From Mariniphaga sediminis (GTDB lineage Bacteria > Bacteroidota > Bacteroidia > Bacteroidales > Prolixibacteraceae), in NCBI RefSeq assembly GCF_003573545.1, contig NZ_QWET01000001.1, forward strand, positions 496,001-560,000: 64,000 nucleotides of DNA. The letters run 5' to 3'. The notes beneath the pieces were generated by a model that was not told where the DNA came from, searched no databases, and saw nothing but the letters and a program-made list of their open reading frames with translations. Positions 18,231 through 26,434 of this stretch are shown piece after piece; positions within the stretch are counted from its first letter, which is position 1, and each line of letters opens with the position of its first letter. The translations under genes and the position numbers were made by a program.

Positions 18231-20488
18231 AAAGACAAAAACAAAACAAAGAAATAATGGGACATTCTTTTAATTTAAAAATGGATTTAAAAAATTGCTT
18301 GGTTTTATTGGTAGTAATAATCCTTTTGTCAGCAACATCAACCCATTGTCAGCCAGTTTTAATACAAGATAAAGGAGATAAGTATAGTTGGATACAAACC
18401 GCCAGAGTATTTTTACTGGATGCTTATCAACCACCGTTTGCTCCGGAATTGGAATACGATGCACACGCGCTGGTTGATGCAATGGTTGATATGAATGCCA
18501 ACGTGCTTCGGTTTGGCACTATGGGAAAATATGCCACCATACAGGGTATACGTTTCAGTGTTCATCCCGATCAGGGAAAAAGGGATTTGCTTTTTGAAAC
18601 CATTAAGTTGTGTAAAGAAAAGGGAATTAAGGTTATCCCTTATATATCAACAGGGCATAAACTGGCATGGTCGATGGTAACTGAAGATTATCCCGAATAT
18701 GGGCAAAAATCAACCCCCGGCGGGTTGCCTTACAGGAGTCACATGTATGTGGGAGAGGATCATGGTACAGTATGCTGGATGACCCCTTACAAAGAAGCAT
18801 TTCTTGATTATGTAGAACATGTGGTTCGTGATTATGATATTGACGGAATCTATTTTGATGCCTGGTTTCCCCATTACTTTTGGAAAGGTAAGCAAGTGTG
18901 TTATTGCGAAGGATGCCGACAAGGATTTAAGAGAGCAACAGGCCTTCAAATTCCTTATCATGAGAAAGAGGAAGACTATACTGGCAAAGAGAATGAAACA
19001 ATTAAAAAGTACCATGAATGGTACAATGAGGAGTATATTACGGAAGTTGTTCAACCGGTTAGGGAAATGGTGAAAAAGTATAAAGACATTCCTCTGATTT
19101 CAAATATTAACAATCCCCAAAAGATGGCAGCCCTTGACCCCAGGATAGTTAATGCAATGGACGCTTTTCTGTATGAGCGGGGGCACACGATTTTAGAACG
19201 TGCCGAAGGGGTGAGTGTGCCTCGTTCGCTGGGGCTGCATATTTTACCTTATATAGGCGTTTACCATAACTGGCCCCGCCTGGCTTTCAACGGATATAAT
19301 TACCAGCAACAAATATTTACAAACCTGATGTTTGGTGGCGGTTCAATAATTGCCCAACCAACAGGTTATATTGAAAATTCAGAACATAGGAAATTTATCA
19401 AATATCCTTTTCATATCATTCAGCAAAACGAGGAGAAACTGAAAGACCTGAAAAATTATCCTAATATCGGTGTAGTTTGGGCCGATAACAGTTCTGAAGA
19501 ACATCAGAAAGATAGTTGGAACGAGGGAATGACGGATGCCCGTTCTTCATCATTAGGAGCATTTTCTGCATGCCTATATGGTCATATTCAGGTGAGTTCC
19601 GTCAGTGAGTTTATATTAGACAAACCTGATTTACTTGCCGAATACCCTGTTCTTTATCTTGCCAACATTCCTTATATATCAGAAGAAAGAGTTCGAAATA
19701 TTAAAGAGTACGTGGAAAATGGAGGATGCATAGTTGCTAGTTACCAAACCACTTTATTTGATTCGAAAGGAAAGCTCCAAAACTATTTTGGGCTGGAAGA
19801 ATTACTAAAAGTCAAACCTGTAAAACCTAAGGGTGAATTAGCCGAGATTATTAATAGCTATACAGCGATGGTTGGGGGCCCTAACGATTTATATCTTCAG
19901 ATAACCGATGAGGGCACTAAAGCTTTTAAAGATATATCTGATTCCAGACTTTTTCCCGTTTGGTTTTATCAACCGTTTGAAGCAATGGAAGGAGCCGACA
20001 TTTTAATGAATATTGTTACAGGACCTGATCGCAAAGCAATACTGCCCGGTGTTGTCAAATCAAATTATGGAAAAGGGCAGGTGATTTATTGTGCCTCGGC
20101 ATTGGAATCTCTTTATAACTCAGGTGGACAAGATATTGTACAGGAATTGATCCTGAAAATAATTGAAGTTGTGAATAAAAAACCAGCCCCATATACACTA
20201 ACAGCTCCGGCATCGTTAATTGCTAACCTAACGATAACTGATAATAGGTTGGTAATGCATCTAACAAACTGGACGGGTAATAAATTTGAGCATCCCTGGA
20301 GGAATGAATATTACCTGGCTCCGGTAGAAGATGTCAGTTTACAAATTCAGATTCCGCAGGGAAAGAAAGTTAAACAGGTCAGCACAATGGTTGAATCTGA
20401 TTATAACCAGAGAATATCAGGACAAACTCTTGAATTATTCTTCCCCCGTGTGGAATCTTATCAGGCAATAGTAATTGAGTTAGAATAA
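18227..20488 (+). CDS. Putative glycoside hydrolase (GHL6/GH42-like TIM barrel plus trimerisation-like domain)
   Basis: Exported protein of 753 aa of hydrolase-like architecture. The signal peptide is near 21-40 (CLVLLVVIILLSATSTHC); ATG 18227 couples to the M14 gene by a 4-base overlap, and ATG 18281 is an alternative start. Residues about 60-400 form a TIM barrel of the hypothetical-glycosyl-hydrolase-6 type: VDMNANVLRFGTMGKYATIQ, KEKGIKVIPYISTGH, DIDGIYFDAWFPHYF (acidic candidate residues), and a cysteine pair in CYCEGCRQGF. Residues about 420-645 resemble the glutamine-amidotransferase-like trimerisation domain of GH42 (NIGVVWADNSS, VRNIKEYVENGGCIVASYQT). A beta domain closes the protein. 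Activity is unknown. In context it should act on the same glycan as the lyase and GH27. Confidence 0.75.
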   Translation: MKRQKQNKEIMGHSFNLKMDLKNCLVLLVVIILLSATSTHCQPVLIQDKGDKYSWIQTARVFLLDAYQPPFAPELEYDAHALVDAMVDMNANVLRFGTMGKYATIQGIRFSVHPDQGKRDLLFETIKLCKEKGIKVIPYISTGHKLAWSMVTEDYPEYGQKSTPGGLPYRSHMYVGEDHGTVCWMTPYKEAFLDYVEHVVRDYDIDGIYFDAWFPHYFWKGKQVCYCEGCRQGFKRATGLQIPYHEKEEDYTGKENETIKKYHEWYNEEYITEVVQPVREMVKKYKDIPLISNINNPQKMAALDPRIVNAMDAFLYERGHTILERAEGVSVPRSLGLHILPYIGVYHNWPRLAFNGYNYQQQIFTNLMFGGGSIIAQPTGYIENSEHRKFIKYPFHIIQQNEEKLKDLKNYPNIGVVWADNSSEEHQKDSWNEGMTDARSSSLGAFSACLYGHIQVSSVSEFILDKPDLLAEYPVLYLANIPYISEERVRNIKEYVENGGCIVASYQTTLFDSKGKLQNYFGLEELLKVKPVKPKGELAEIINSYTAMVGGPNDLYLQITDEGTKAFKDISDSRLFPVWFYQPFEAMEGADILMNIVTGPDRKAILPGVVKSNYGKGQVIYCASALESLYNSGGQDIVQELILKIIEVVNKKPAPYTLTAPASLIANLTITDNRLVMHLTNWTGNKFEHPWRNEYYLAPVEDVSLQIQIPQGKKVKQVSTMVESDYNQRISGQTLELFFPRVESYQAIVIELE

Positions 20489-20522
20489 AATACATCTATA
20501 TATAAAACAAAGGACATTTAGC

Positions 20523-20528
20523 AGGAGG
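20523..20528 (+). promoter_or_regulatory. Strong Shine-Dalgarno before the SDR gene
   Basis: AGGAGG stands seven bases before ATG 20536. Most start sites in this window have no purine-rich site, so this one is notable and fixes the start of the dehydrogenase gene. Confidence 0.6.
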
Positions 20529-20535
20529 TAATTTT

Positions 20536-21297
20536 ATGGGAACATTAAAAGGAAGAACAGCCTTTATAACAGGGGCTTCACAAGGTATTGGTGCCGCCAT
20601 TTCCGAGTCGTTAATTAATTCAGGATGTAATATTTGTATGCATTATTATCACTCCTCCTCTGGGCCGGAACGTATAAAAGAAATAGCAGAAAAGAAGGGA
20701 CAAAAGGCAGTTGTTATACAGGCCGACCTAACCAATGAAAATGGGGTCAAAGATTGTATAACAAAAGCTACAGGGCATTTTCCGGTTTTTGATATTTTGA
20801 TTAATAACTCTGGTGCTCTTGTTGAAAGAAGGCTATTAGCTGAAGTGGATACCAGATTCTGGCAAAAACTGCTCGATCTAAATATGACAAGCATGATGCT
20901 TGTTACCCGGGAGTTACTTCCATATTTAAATAAACAGGAAGGGGCTAGCATCGTTAATATCTCTTCACTTGCAGGCAGAAAAGGGGGCCATCCCGGTTCT
21001 TTGGTCTATTCAACAACAAAAGGGGCGGTTTTAGCATGGACCCGCTCATTATCTTCAGAATTAGGCCCGTTCGGAATCCGGGTTAATGCTGTTGCTCCGG
21101 GCTTTATAGAAGGAACTCGTTTCCATAAGGAGCACACAACGCGCGAGTCCGCCGTGGAAACTATAAAGGGTATCCCCTTAGGGCGTTCTGGTACTCCCGA
21201 AGATGTTGCGAGAGCTGTCACTTTTCTTGCATCAGAATATGATGGTTTTATTACCGGAGAAACAATTGACATTAACGGGGGAATCTATTGTGCCTAA
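20536..21297 (+). CDS. SDR-family NAD(P)-dependent oxidoreductase
   Basis: Classical short-chain dehydrogenase/reductase, 253 aa, cytoplasmic (no signal). The Rossmann motif TGASQGIG is at about 11-18, the NNSGA structural motif near 90, the active-site Ser in NISSLAGRKGG, and the catalytic YSTTK with Tyr near 158 and Lys near 162. NAVAPGFIEGTR and the C-terminal FLASEYDGFITGETIDINGG are standard for FabG-like sugar or acyl dehydrogenases. Position between the exported hydrolase and the carrier suggests that it oxidises or reduces an imported sugar, such as a uronate derivative or rare hexose. This is inferred only from context. It has the clearest SD site in the window. Confidence 0.9.
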   Translation: MGTLKGRTAFITGASQGIGAAISESLINSGCNICMHYYHSSSGPERIKEIAEKKGQKAVVIQADLTNENGVKDCITKATGHFPVFDILINNSGALVERRLLAEVDTRFWQKLLDLNMTSMMLVTRELLPYLNKQEGASIVNISSLAGRKGGHPGSLVYSTTKGAVLAWTRSLSSELGPFGIRVNAVAPGFIEGTRFHKEHTTRESAVETIKGIPLGRSGTPEDVARAVTFLASEYDGFITGETIDINGGIYCA

Positions 21298-21349
21298 AAA
21301 CTAAAAAACATTGAACCAACAAAAAACAGGGACTTTAAAAGCTGAATGA

Positions 21350-22615
21350 ATGAAAAATAATATATTTTCAAAAACGTGGAAATTCCTCCTGTCTATCGGG
21401 CCAGGTATATTTTGTATTGGTTTTACCATCGGTACAGGTAGTATTACATCTATGACGAAAGCTGGAAGCATGTACGGAATGCAGCTATTGTGGGTACTTT
21501 TTCTGAGTGCCTTTTTTTCATGGGTTTTAATGGAAGCTTATGGCAGGTTTACACTTGTAACCGGAGACACAGCCATTTATGCCTTCCGCAAAAATTTAAA
21601 ATTTGGTAAAGCAATTGCATTAATCACAGTTGTCAGTATAACAATAGGACAATGGGGTGCTTTATCGGGAATATTGGGGCTGACATCCAACGCTATTTAT
21701 GAAATACTATTCCTCTTTTTTGACGGAGGAGCAAAGAGCAAATATGAATACTGGTTCGTCCTGGGAATTGCCGTCGTAATTATTATTACTATGTTTTCCC
21801 TTCTATCTATTGGAAGGTATTCATTTTTCGAGAAAGTTCTAGTCATCTTCGTTACAATCATGGGAATATCATTTATTATTACCATGTTTATTGTACCTCC
21901 AACTTTCAATGAAATTACCAAAGGTTTTAAATTTCAGATTCCGGAAGGGAAAGATGGGAATCTGATGGCAACTGCATTTGTCGGCACTACTATGGCAGCC
22001 GCTACTTTCATTGTCAGGCCATTGGTACTGCACGGAAAAGGTTGGGGAAAAAGCAACCTTAAAGATCAATCGAGAGATGCACTTTCTTCCGGTATTTTAA
22101 TTTTTTTTATAAGCATGGCTGTAATGATTTGTGCTACAGGAGCAATATTTGGGACGGGAAAAACTGTAACAAAAGTATTGGATATGGTTACAACCCTTGA
22201 ACCATTGGCAGGGAGATTCGCTGTTGCGTTATTTATGACCGGTGCATTAAGTGCCGGCCTTTCTTCTATTTTCCCTATCCTGATGGTTGCGCCCATCATG
22301 TACAGCGATTACAAAGGGGATAAACTCGACCTAAAATCAAAACATTTTAAAATACTTACAGTAATTGCCAGTATTTTAGGTCTGATGGTCCCTGTGTTGG
22401 GAGCAAACCCGATTGCAGCACAAATTGCTACCCAGGTGGTTAATGTTTTTATCCTTCCTTTGGTAGTTGGAAGCATTATCATTCTCATTAATCGGAAAAA
22501 ACTTATGGGAAAGCATAAAGCCGGTTTATTTATGAACATGGCTTTGGTAACAGCTTTTGTTTTTTCATGCTTGATTTCATATACAGGGATAATATCGTTG
22601 ATTGAAATGTTTTGA
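21350..22615 (+). CDS. NRAMP-related membrane transporter without canonical metal-binding motifs
   Basis: Integral inner-membrane protein of 421 aa with about 11 hydrophobic segments and NRAMP-type N-terminal order: SIGPGIFCIGF, then MYGMQLLWVLFLSAFFSWVL and RFTLVTGDTAIYAFRK, which align with TM1-TM3 of NRAMP carriers. Where NRAMP proteins have the metal ligands DPGN in TM1, this protein reads TIGTGS. Where TM6 should carry MPH, it reads FVGTTMAAATFIVRPL. A divalent-metal role is therefore doubtful. It is the last gene of the PUL, 52 bases after the dehydrogenase, so import of a sugar, sugar acid or another organic product is a reasonable inference. An ATG at 21346 in another frame stops after four codons, leaving 21350 as the start. 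Confidence 0.8.
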   Translation: MKNNIFSKTWKFLLSIGPGIFCIGFTIGTGSITSMTKAGSMYGMQLLWVLFLSAFFSWVLMEAYGRFTLVTGDTAIYAFRKNLKFGKAIALITVVSITIGQWGALSGILGLTSNAIYEILFLFFDGGAKSKYEYWFVLGIAVVIIITMFSLLSIGRYSFFEKVLVIFVTIMGISFIITMFIVPPTFNEITKGFKFQIPEGKDGNLMATAFVGTTMAAATFIVRPLVLHGKGWGKSNLKDQSRDALSSGILIFFISMAVMICATGAIFGTGKTVTKVLDMVTTLEPLAGRFAVALFMTGALSAGLSSIFPILMVAPIMYSDYKGDKLDLKSKHFKILTVIASILGLMVPVLGANPIAAQIATQVVNVFILPLVVGSIIILINRKKLMGKHKAGLFMNMALVTAFVFSCLISYTGIISLIEMF

Positions 22616-22643
22616 TCAATTCGAGGAAAGACAAAAGACACGA

Positions 22644-22871
22644 ACTAATGAGCTGTGGGTTAGGATATAACCTGCTTTAGCACCGAAAAAGGTTTTGTTT
22701 TATCTCTCGCTTGTTACCGAAGCTTATTCAAAGAAAATTGTTGGCTGGTGCCTGTGCCCCGACCTTACCAGCGAAGGGGCTTTAAATGCCCTGAAAATGG
22801 CCATTTGGGGGGAAGGAGTAAAGCAGAATCTAATCCACCATTTCGATCCTGTAACAAAAACCAGCGATTAA
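22644..22871 (+). pseudogene. Decayed IS3-family transposase (integrase core) fragment
   Basis: One frame reads NELWV, an in-frame TAA, then APKKVLFYLSLVTEAYSKK, IVGWCL, LTSEGALNALKMAI and LIHHFD before another stop. These match the IS3-type DDE integrase core consensus (LWVSDITYI, YLSLITDAYSRKIVGW, ALKMAI, LIHHSDRG). The first catalytic Asp region is destroyed, the Asp after HH is kept but its context is altered, and no N-terminal orfA or terminal inverted repeats were found. It is a short dead remnant right after the last PUL gene. An ATG frame at 22748-22975 overlapping it in another frame is spurious. Confidence 0.7.
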
Positions 22872-23725
22872 ATAGGATACTGCAAGAAAGATCAGGAAGA
22901 AAAACGTTACCTGTCCCGTCAACCAGGACTAACAAAGAAAGATGTAATTATTTGCAGGAGCAAAAAATTGAATAGTTTTGTAAACCAGTAAATGCAGAAT
23001 AAACATTTACACCTATCAGAAATAAAAGTTAAATCTGTCAGCTATTTCAGGAAAGGACAGAATTTTCTCAATTAAAACGAGCCCTGCTGTGTTTTTTTTG
23101 TTCTCCTGTTCTTTTTTTTGAATTTCAGTGCGACAGAAAATCATAAATTGTTTCGTTTTTCTCATCTGGGAGAAAAATGAAATGGGGATTGGGGCAAAGC
23201 CCCAAACAAGTGGATAACCAGTCTGTTGTTATCAATAAGGTTTTGTAAGTAAAGTTTCTTACATCGAACTAACGTTGTTTAGTGAGATTTAATCACACCT
23301 TCAAAGTTAGTTTTGAGAAAATTTAAGGTAGGAAAAAAGTCAAATGAATATTGAAAGTTAAGCGCGATTACTTTTTTACTCCACCGGATTTTCAAGGTGA
23401 CCCTTTCTCTCCATCGTTTTTGTTTAACGTAAAATTAAATCCTCCTGATATTCAGTTCATTTTTGCATCCCCTTTGTCGTTTCCCTAAAACGTTGCTTTT
23501 CTTCTGGCTTTTATTCAGATATTTAAACGTATGGGTTTCCAACCCATAGCAGTCAGGTCTTTCAGGACATAAAACCATTCAACGAAGGAGGATGTTTATA
23601 AGTTACATATTGTGTATATCCTGACAAAATTTCACTAAATGTTGAACACTTTGTGATTTTGTCGTGATACATTATGCAGATTTTTGGCATCGAAATGATT
23701 TTATGTTGTATTTAATTTTATTGAT
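22872..23725. other. About 850 bases without a recognisable gene
   Basis: Stops are frequent on both strands. The only open stretch with protein-like composition is 23351-23488 (+, TTG start, about 45 codons, including YFFTPPDFQGDPFSPSFLF and NPPDIQFIFASP). I do not recognise it; it may be further mobile-element debris. A compact palindrome lies at 23189-23205. No tRNA-like or rRNA-like sequence was seen. The stretch separates the PUL from the redoxin/DsbD genes. Confidence 0.5.
23189..23205. terminator. Perfect 7-bp GC-rich hairpin
   Basis: TTGGGGC-AAA-GCCCCAA is a perfect inverted repeat with a 3-base loop. It has no strong T-run on either side, so it is either a weak bidirectional terminator for the transposon remnant or another structured element. 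Confidence 0.35.
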
Positions 23726-24253
23726 ATGAAGTTTGAATATAGAATTCCCCTGGTAGCAATCTTGTTGATTGGTACTTTATTTGCCAAAGCTCAGAATCCG
23801 GTTGATTTTGAACTTTCTTCTGCTACCGACAAAAGTCGGTTCGTTTTAAGTGAGGCAAAAGGAAAATTTGTAGCGCTGCATTTTCTTTTAAAAACGGAGT
23901 GTCCGTATTGCCTTCTGCACACGCATGACTATTTGAGTAAATCAGCGTCCCTTTCCAATGTTATACAGGTTTTTATAAAGCCTGATACGGAAGAAGAAAT
24001 AGAAGAATGGGCAAAGGGCTTACCTGAAGAAGAACTCGCACAGTTCCCCATTTTTCGGGATCCCGAAGCAAAACTTGCCGCTCAGTTTAATATCCCGGAC
24101 GGATATGGCTTTCACAATCAGTTTGTTCATTACCCGGCACTAATTTTATTAGGACCTGACGGGAAGGAAGTTTTTCGTTACATTGGAAAGAACAACACCG
24201 ATCGTTATCCATTCGAAAAGTTTAAAATCAAAGTTCAGGAACTCTCTCAATAA
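23726..24253 (+). CDS. Periplasmic redoxin (thioredoxin-fold, CPYC)
   Basis: Exported thioredoxin-fold protein, 175 aa. The signal peptide is about 1-22 (IPLVAILLIGTLFAKAQ). A peroxiredoxin/redoxin-like core follows: FVALHFLLKTECPYCLLHTH with a CPYC pair near 54-57, VIQVFIKPDTEEEIEEWAK, FPIFRDPEAKLAAQFNI, and a cis-Pro loop in HYPALILLGPDG. The layout fits a reductant or peroxidase of the cell envelope. DsbD lies 180 bases downstream and could keep its cysteines reduced. Whether it is an AhpC/TSA-type peroxidase or a ResA/TlpA-like thiol reductase cannot be settled by eye. Confidence 0.8.
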   Translation: MKFEYRIPLVAILLIGTLFAKAQNPVDFELSSATDKSRFVLSEAKGKFVALHFLLKTECPYCLLHTHDYLSKSASLSNVIQVFIKPDTEEEIEEWAKGLPEEELAQFPIFRDPEAKLAAQFNIPDGYGFHNQFVHYPALILLGPDGKEVFRYIGKNNTDRYPFEKFKIKVQELSQ

Positions 24254-24373
24254 TTTTTTTTCAGAACGAATGTGAAAATTGTTGGTTTGGTTTTTGTTGA
24301 AGCGTGGAGCTGAAATCGTTCATAACCCGATAATTATGGGTTTTGTGTTTATGTCAGTAAACAAAATGCGATG

Positions 24374-24400
24374 TTTGTTGTATTGAAATATTTACATTTG
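24374..24400 (+). promoter_or_regulatory. Candidate Bacteroidota promoter for dsbD
   Basis: The -7 element TACATTTG (24393-24400) matches TAnnTTTG. A TTTG at 24374-24377 is upstream, but the 15-base spacer is shorter than the usual 19-21, so the -33 assignment is weak. The predicted start of transcription is about 25 bases before the ATG. Confidence 0.4.
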
Positions 24401-24433
24401 TAGATATTTTTTAATTGAATATTTTTTTCAAAC

Positions 24434-26377
24434 ATGAAGAGATTATCATTAATAGTTTTGGTTTATTTAATTGCGTTACCCGCAATTGCCCAAATCATAG
24501 AGCCTATAAACTGGTCATTTGACGCCAGGCAAAAAGGAAGAGATGTTGAATTGATTTTTCAGGCCAGTATCGATAAAGGCTGGCATTTGTATGATACTCA
24601 CCTTCCGGAAGGTGGCCCAATTGCCACTCAAATGGTTTTTGAAGATTCTACGTTATTTGAGTTTGTTGGTGAGCTGGAAAAAGAACCACAGCCCGTGGAG
24701 AAGTTTGATAGTATTTTTCAGCTAAACCTTCGCTTTTTTAGCGATGAAGCAACATTGACGCAAAAAATCAGGTTGAAAAATGACTCTCCGGTTGATATTA
24801 AAGGATACGTCCTTTTTATGGGATGCGACGATGAAATGTGTCTTCCTCCCAATGAAGCGGAATTTTCTTTTCAGCTAAACGGGAGTAAAGGAACGCAGAG
24901 TGAAGTTGTACCTGCTTTGAGTGATGAAGAAGGTAATCCGGGAGCTACTTCCGGATCGGCCAGCGGACAAACGCTTTGGCTTTTTATTTTGATTTCTGCC
25001 CTTGCGGGTTTTGCGGCCATTTTAACTCCCTGTGTTTTTCCGATGATTCCTATGACGGTTTCATTTTTTATGCGGGGAAGTGAAAACAGAGGGAAAGCTA
25101 TTCGAAGCGGGTTCTTTTTCGGATTTTCCATTGTGCTGATTTTTTCGGTGCTCGGAGCTTTGTTTACCTTTGGACTCTTTGGCCCGAATGTAGGCAGTAT
25201 ATTGAGTACACACTGGATTCCTAACCTGTTGTTTTTCCTGCTTTTCCTTGTATTTGCAGTTTCATTCTTCGGGGCCTTCGAAATTGTTTTACCCAGTAGC
25301 CTGGTAAATAAAACTGACTCAAAGGCTGAACAAGGTGGAATGGTAGGCGCCTTTTTTATGGCCCTTACCACCGTTATTGTGTCATTTTCCTGCACCGGCC
25401 CGTTCATTGGAGCGCTTATTATTGAGGCAGTGCAAGATGGTGGAATGCGTCCTTTGATCGGTATGTTTTTCTTTGGACTGGCTTTTGCCACTCCTTTTAC
25501 CCTGCTGGCTATTTTCCCTTCGGCGCTCAGCAAACTTCCAAAGTCTGGTGGCTGGCTGAATTCGATAAAAGTTGTTTTTGCTTTCATTTTGCTCGCTTTT
25601 GGTCTGAAGTTCCTGAGCAATATCGACCAGGTGTACGGACTAAACTTTATCAGCCGTGAGATTTATCTCGCCATCTGGATTGTTTTGTTCTTCTTTTTGG
25701 GATTGTACTTTTTGGGGAAAATCAAATTTTCTCACGACAGTGAGTTACCATATATTGGAGTAGGAAGGTTATTGCTTTCTGCAGCTACATTCACTTTTGT
25801 CATTTATTTGTTTACCGGTTTGTTTGGGGCGCCGTTAAAATCCATTTCGGCATTGTTGCCCCCGCAAAGTGCTGGGCAGTCATACTTTCAGGCTGGAACT
25901 GCCGGCCCAACGGTTCCCGATCAGTTGTGCGGACCGGCAAAATATGCCGATAAGTTGCATTTGCCGCACGGACTAAACGGTTATTTCGATTACGAACAGG
26001 GAATGGCCTGTGCCAAAGAGCAGGGAAAACCAGTGTTTCTGGTTTTTAAAGGACACGCCTGTGCAAACTGTAAAAAAATGGAGAATGGCGTTTGGGCCGA
26101 TCCCCGGTCGTTGAAATTATTGTCGGAGGAGTATGTTGTGATTGCCCTTTATACAGATGATCGCACAACGTTGCCGGAGGAGGAGTGGATCACATCCAGT
26201 TTGGATGGAAAAGTGAAAAAGACGATGGGCAAAAAGAACCTTGACTTTCTTATAGGAGAATATGATACCAACAGCATCCCCTTTCATGTAATTATTGAAC
26301 CTGACGGCACCGAACACAAGTTAGGAGTCACTTTTGAAGAAGACAAATTTGTTTCATTTCTGGAAAAAGGAATGTAA
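24434..26377 (+). CDS. dsbD: Protein-disulfide reductase DsbD (thiol:disulfide interchange)
   Basis: Inner-membrane electron carrier that passes reducing power from cytoplasmic thioredoxin to periplasmic thiol proteins; 647 aa with all three DsbD modules. Signal peptide 1-19. N-terminal immunoglobulin-like domain about 20-155 (DKGWHLYDTHLPEGGPIATQ, with MGCDDEMCLPP supplying the Cys pair). Eight-helix CcdA-like membrane domain about 180-480 with a Cys in ILTPCVFPMIPMTVSFFM and one in SFSCTGPFIGAL. C-terminal thioredoxin domain with ACANCKKME (Cys about 543 and 546), ending DKFVSFLEKGM. It probably serves the adjacent redoxin and cytochrome or disulfide isomerisation systems. Confidence 0.95.
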   Translation: MKRLSLIVLVYLIALPAIAQIIEPINWSFDARQKGRDVELIFQASIDKGWHLYDTHLPEGGPIATQMVFEDSTLFEFVGELEKEPQPVEKFDSIFQLNLRFFSDEATLTQKIRLKNDSPVDIKGYVLFMGCDDEMCLPPNEAEFSFQLNGSKGTQSEVVPALSDEEGNPGATSGSASGQTLWLFILISALAGFAAILTPCVFPMIPMTVSFFMRGSENRGKAIRSGFFFGFSIVLIFSVLGALFTFGLFGPNVGSILSTHWIPNLLFFLLFLVFAVSFFGAFEIVLPSSLVNKTDSKAEQGGMVGAFFMALTTVIVSFSCTGPFIGALIIEAVQDGGMRPLIGMFFFGLAFATPFTLLAIFPSALSKLPKSGGWLNSIKVVFAFILLAFGLKFLSNIDQVYGLNFISREIYLAIWIVLFFFLGLYFLGKIKFSHDSELPYIGVGRLLLSAATFTFVIYLFTGLFGAPLKSISALLPPQSAGQSYFQAGTAGPTVPDQLCGPAKYADKLHLPHGLNGYFDYEQGMACAKEQGKPVFLVFKGHACANCKKMENGVWADPRSLKLLSEEYVVIALYTDDRTTLPEEEWITSSLDGKVKKTMGKKNLDFLIGEYDTNSIPFHVIIEPDGTEHKLGVTFEEDKFVSFLEKGM

Positions 26378-26407
26378 CCGGCTTATTATTTTTAATAAAC
26401 CTTTGCT

Positions 26408-26415
26408 TATTTTTG
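26408..26415 (+). promoter_or_regulatory. Candidate -7 element for the GH2 gene
   Basis: TATTTTTG fits TAnnTTTG exactly and lies 20 bases before the ATG. No TTTG was found at the usual -33 distance. A short A/T inverted repeat (TTATTA/TAATAA) lies just upstream, after dsbD. Confidence 0.4.
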
Positions 26416-26434
26416 AAAATAAAAACTTTGGTAT

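Noticed and set aside
22748-22975. 75-codon ATG frame after the NRAMP-like gene
   Set aside because: It overlaps the IS3 integrase remnant in another frame, and its peptide (Pro/Arg-rich) is not protein-like.
23000-23725. Possible tRNA or structured RNA in the gene-poor gap
   Set aside because: No T-loop (GGTTCGA-like), acceptor stem or CCA pattern was found; only small hairpins are visible.
24871-25620. 249-codon antisense frame within dsbD
   Set aside because: It is long only because it is the reverse of a hydrophobic membrane domain; the plus-strand DsbD motifs are unambiguous.
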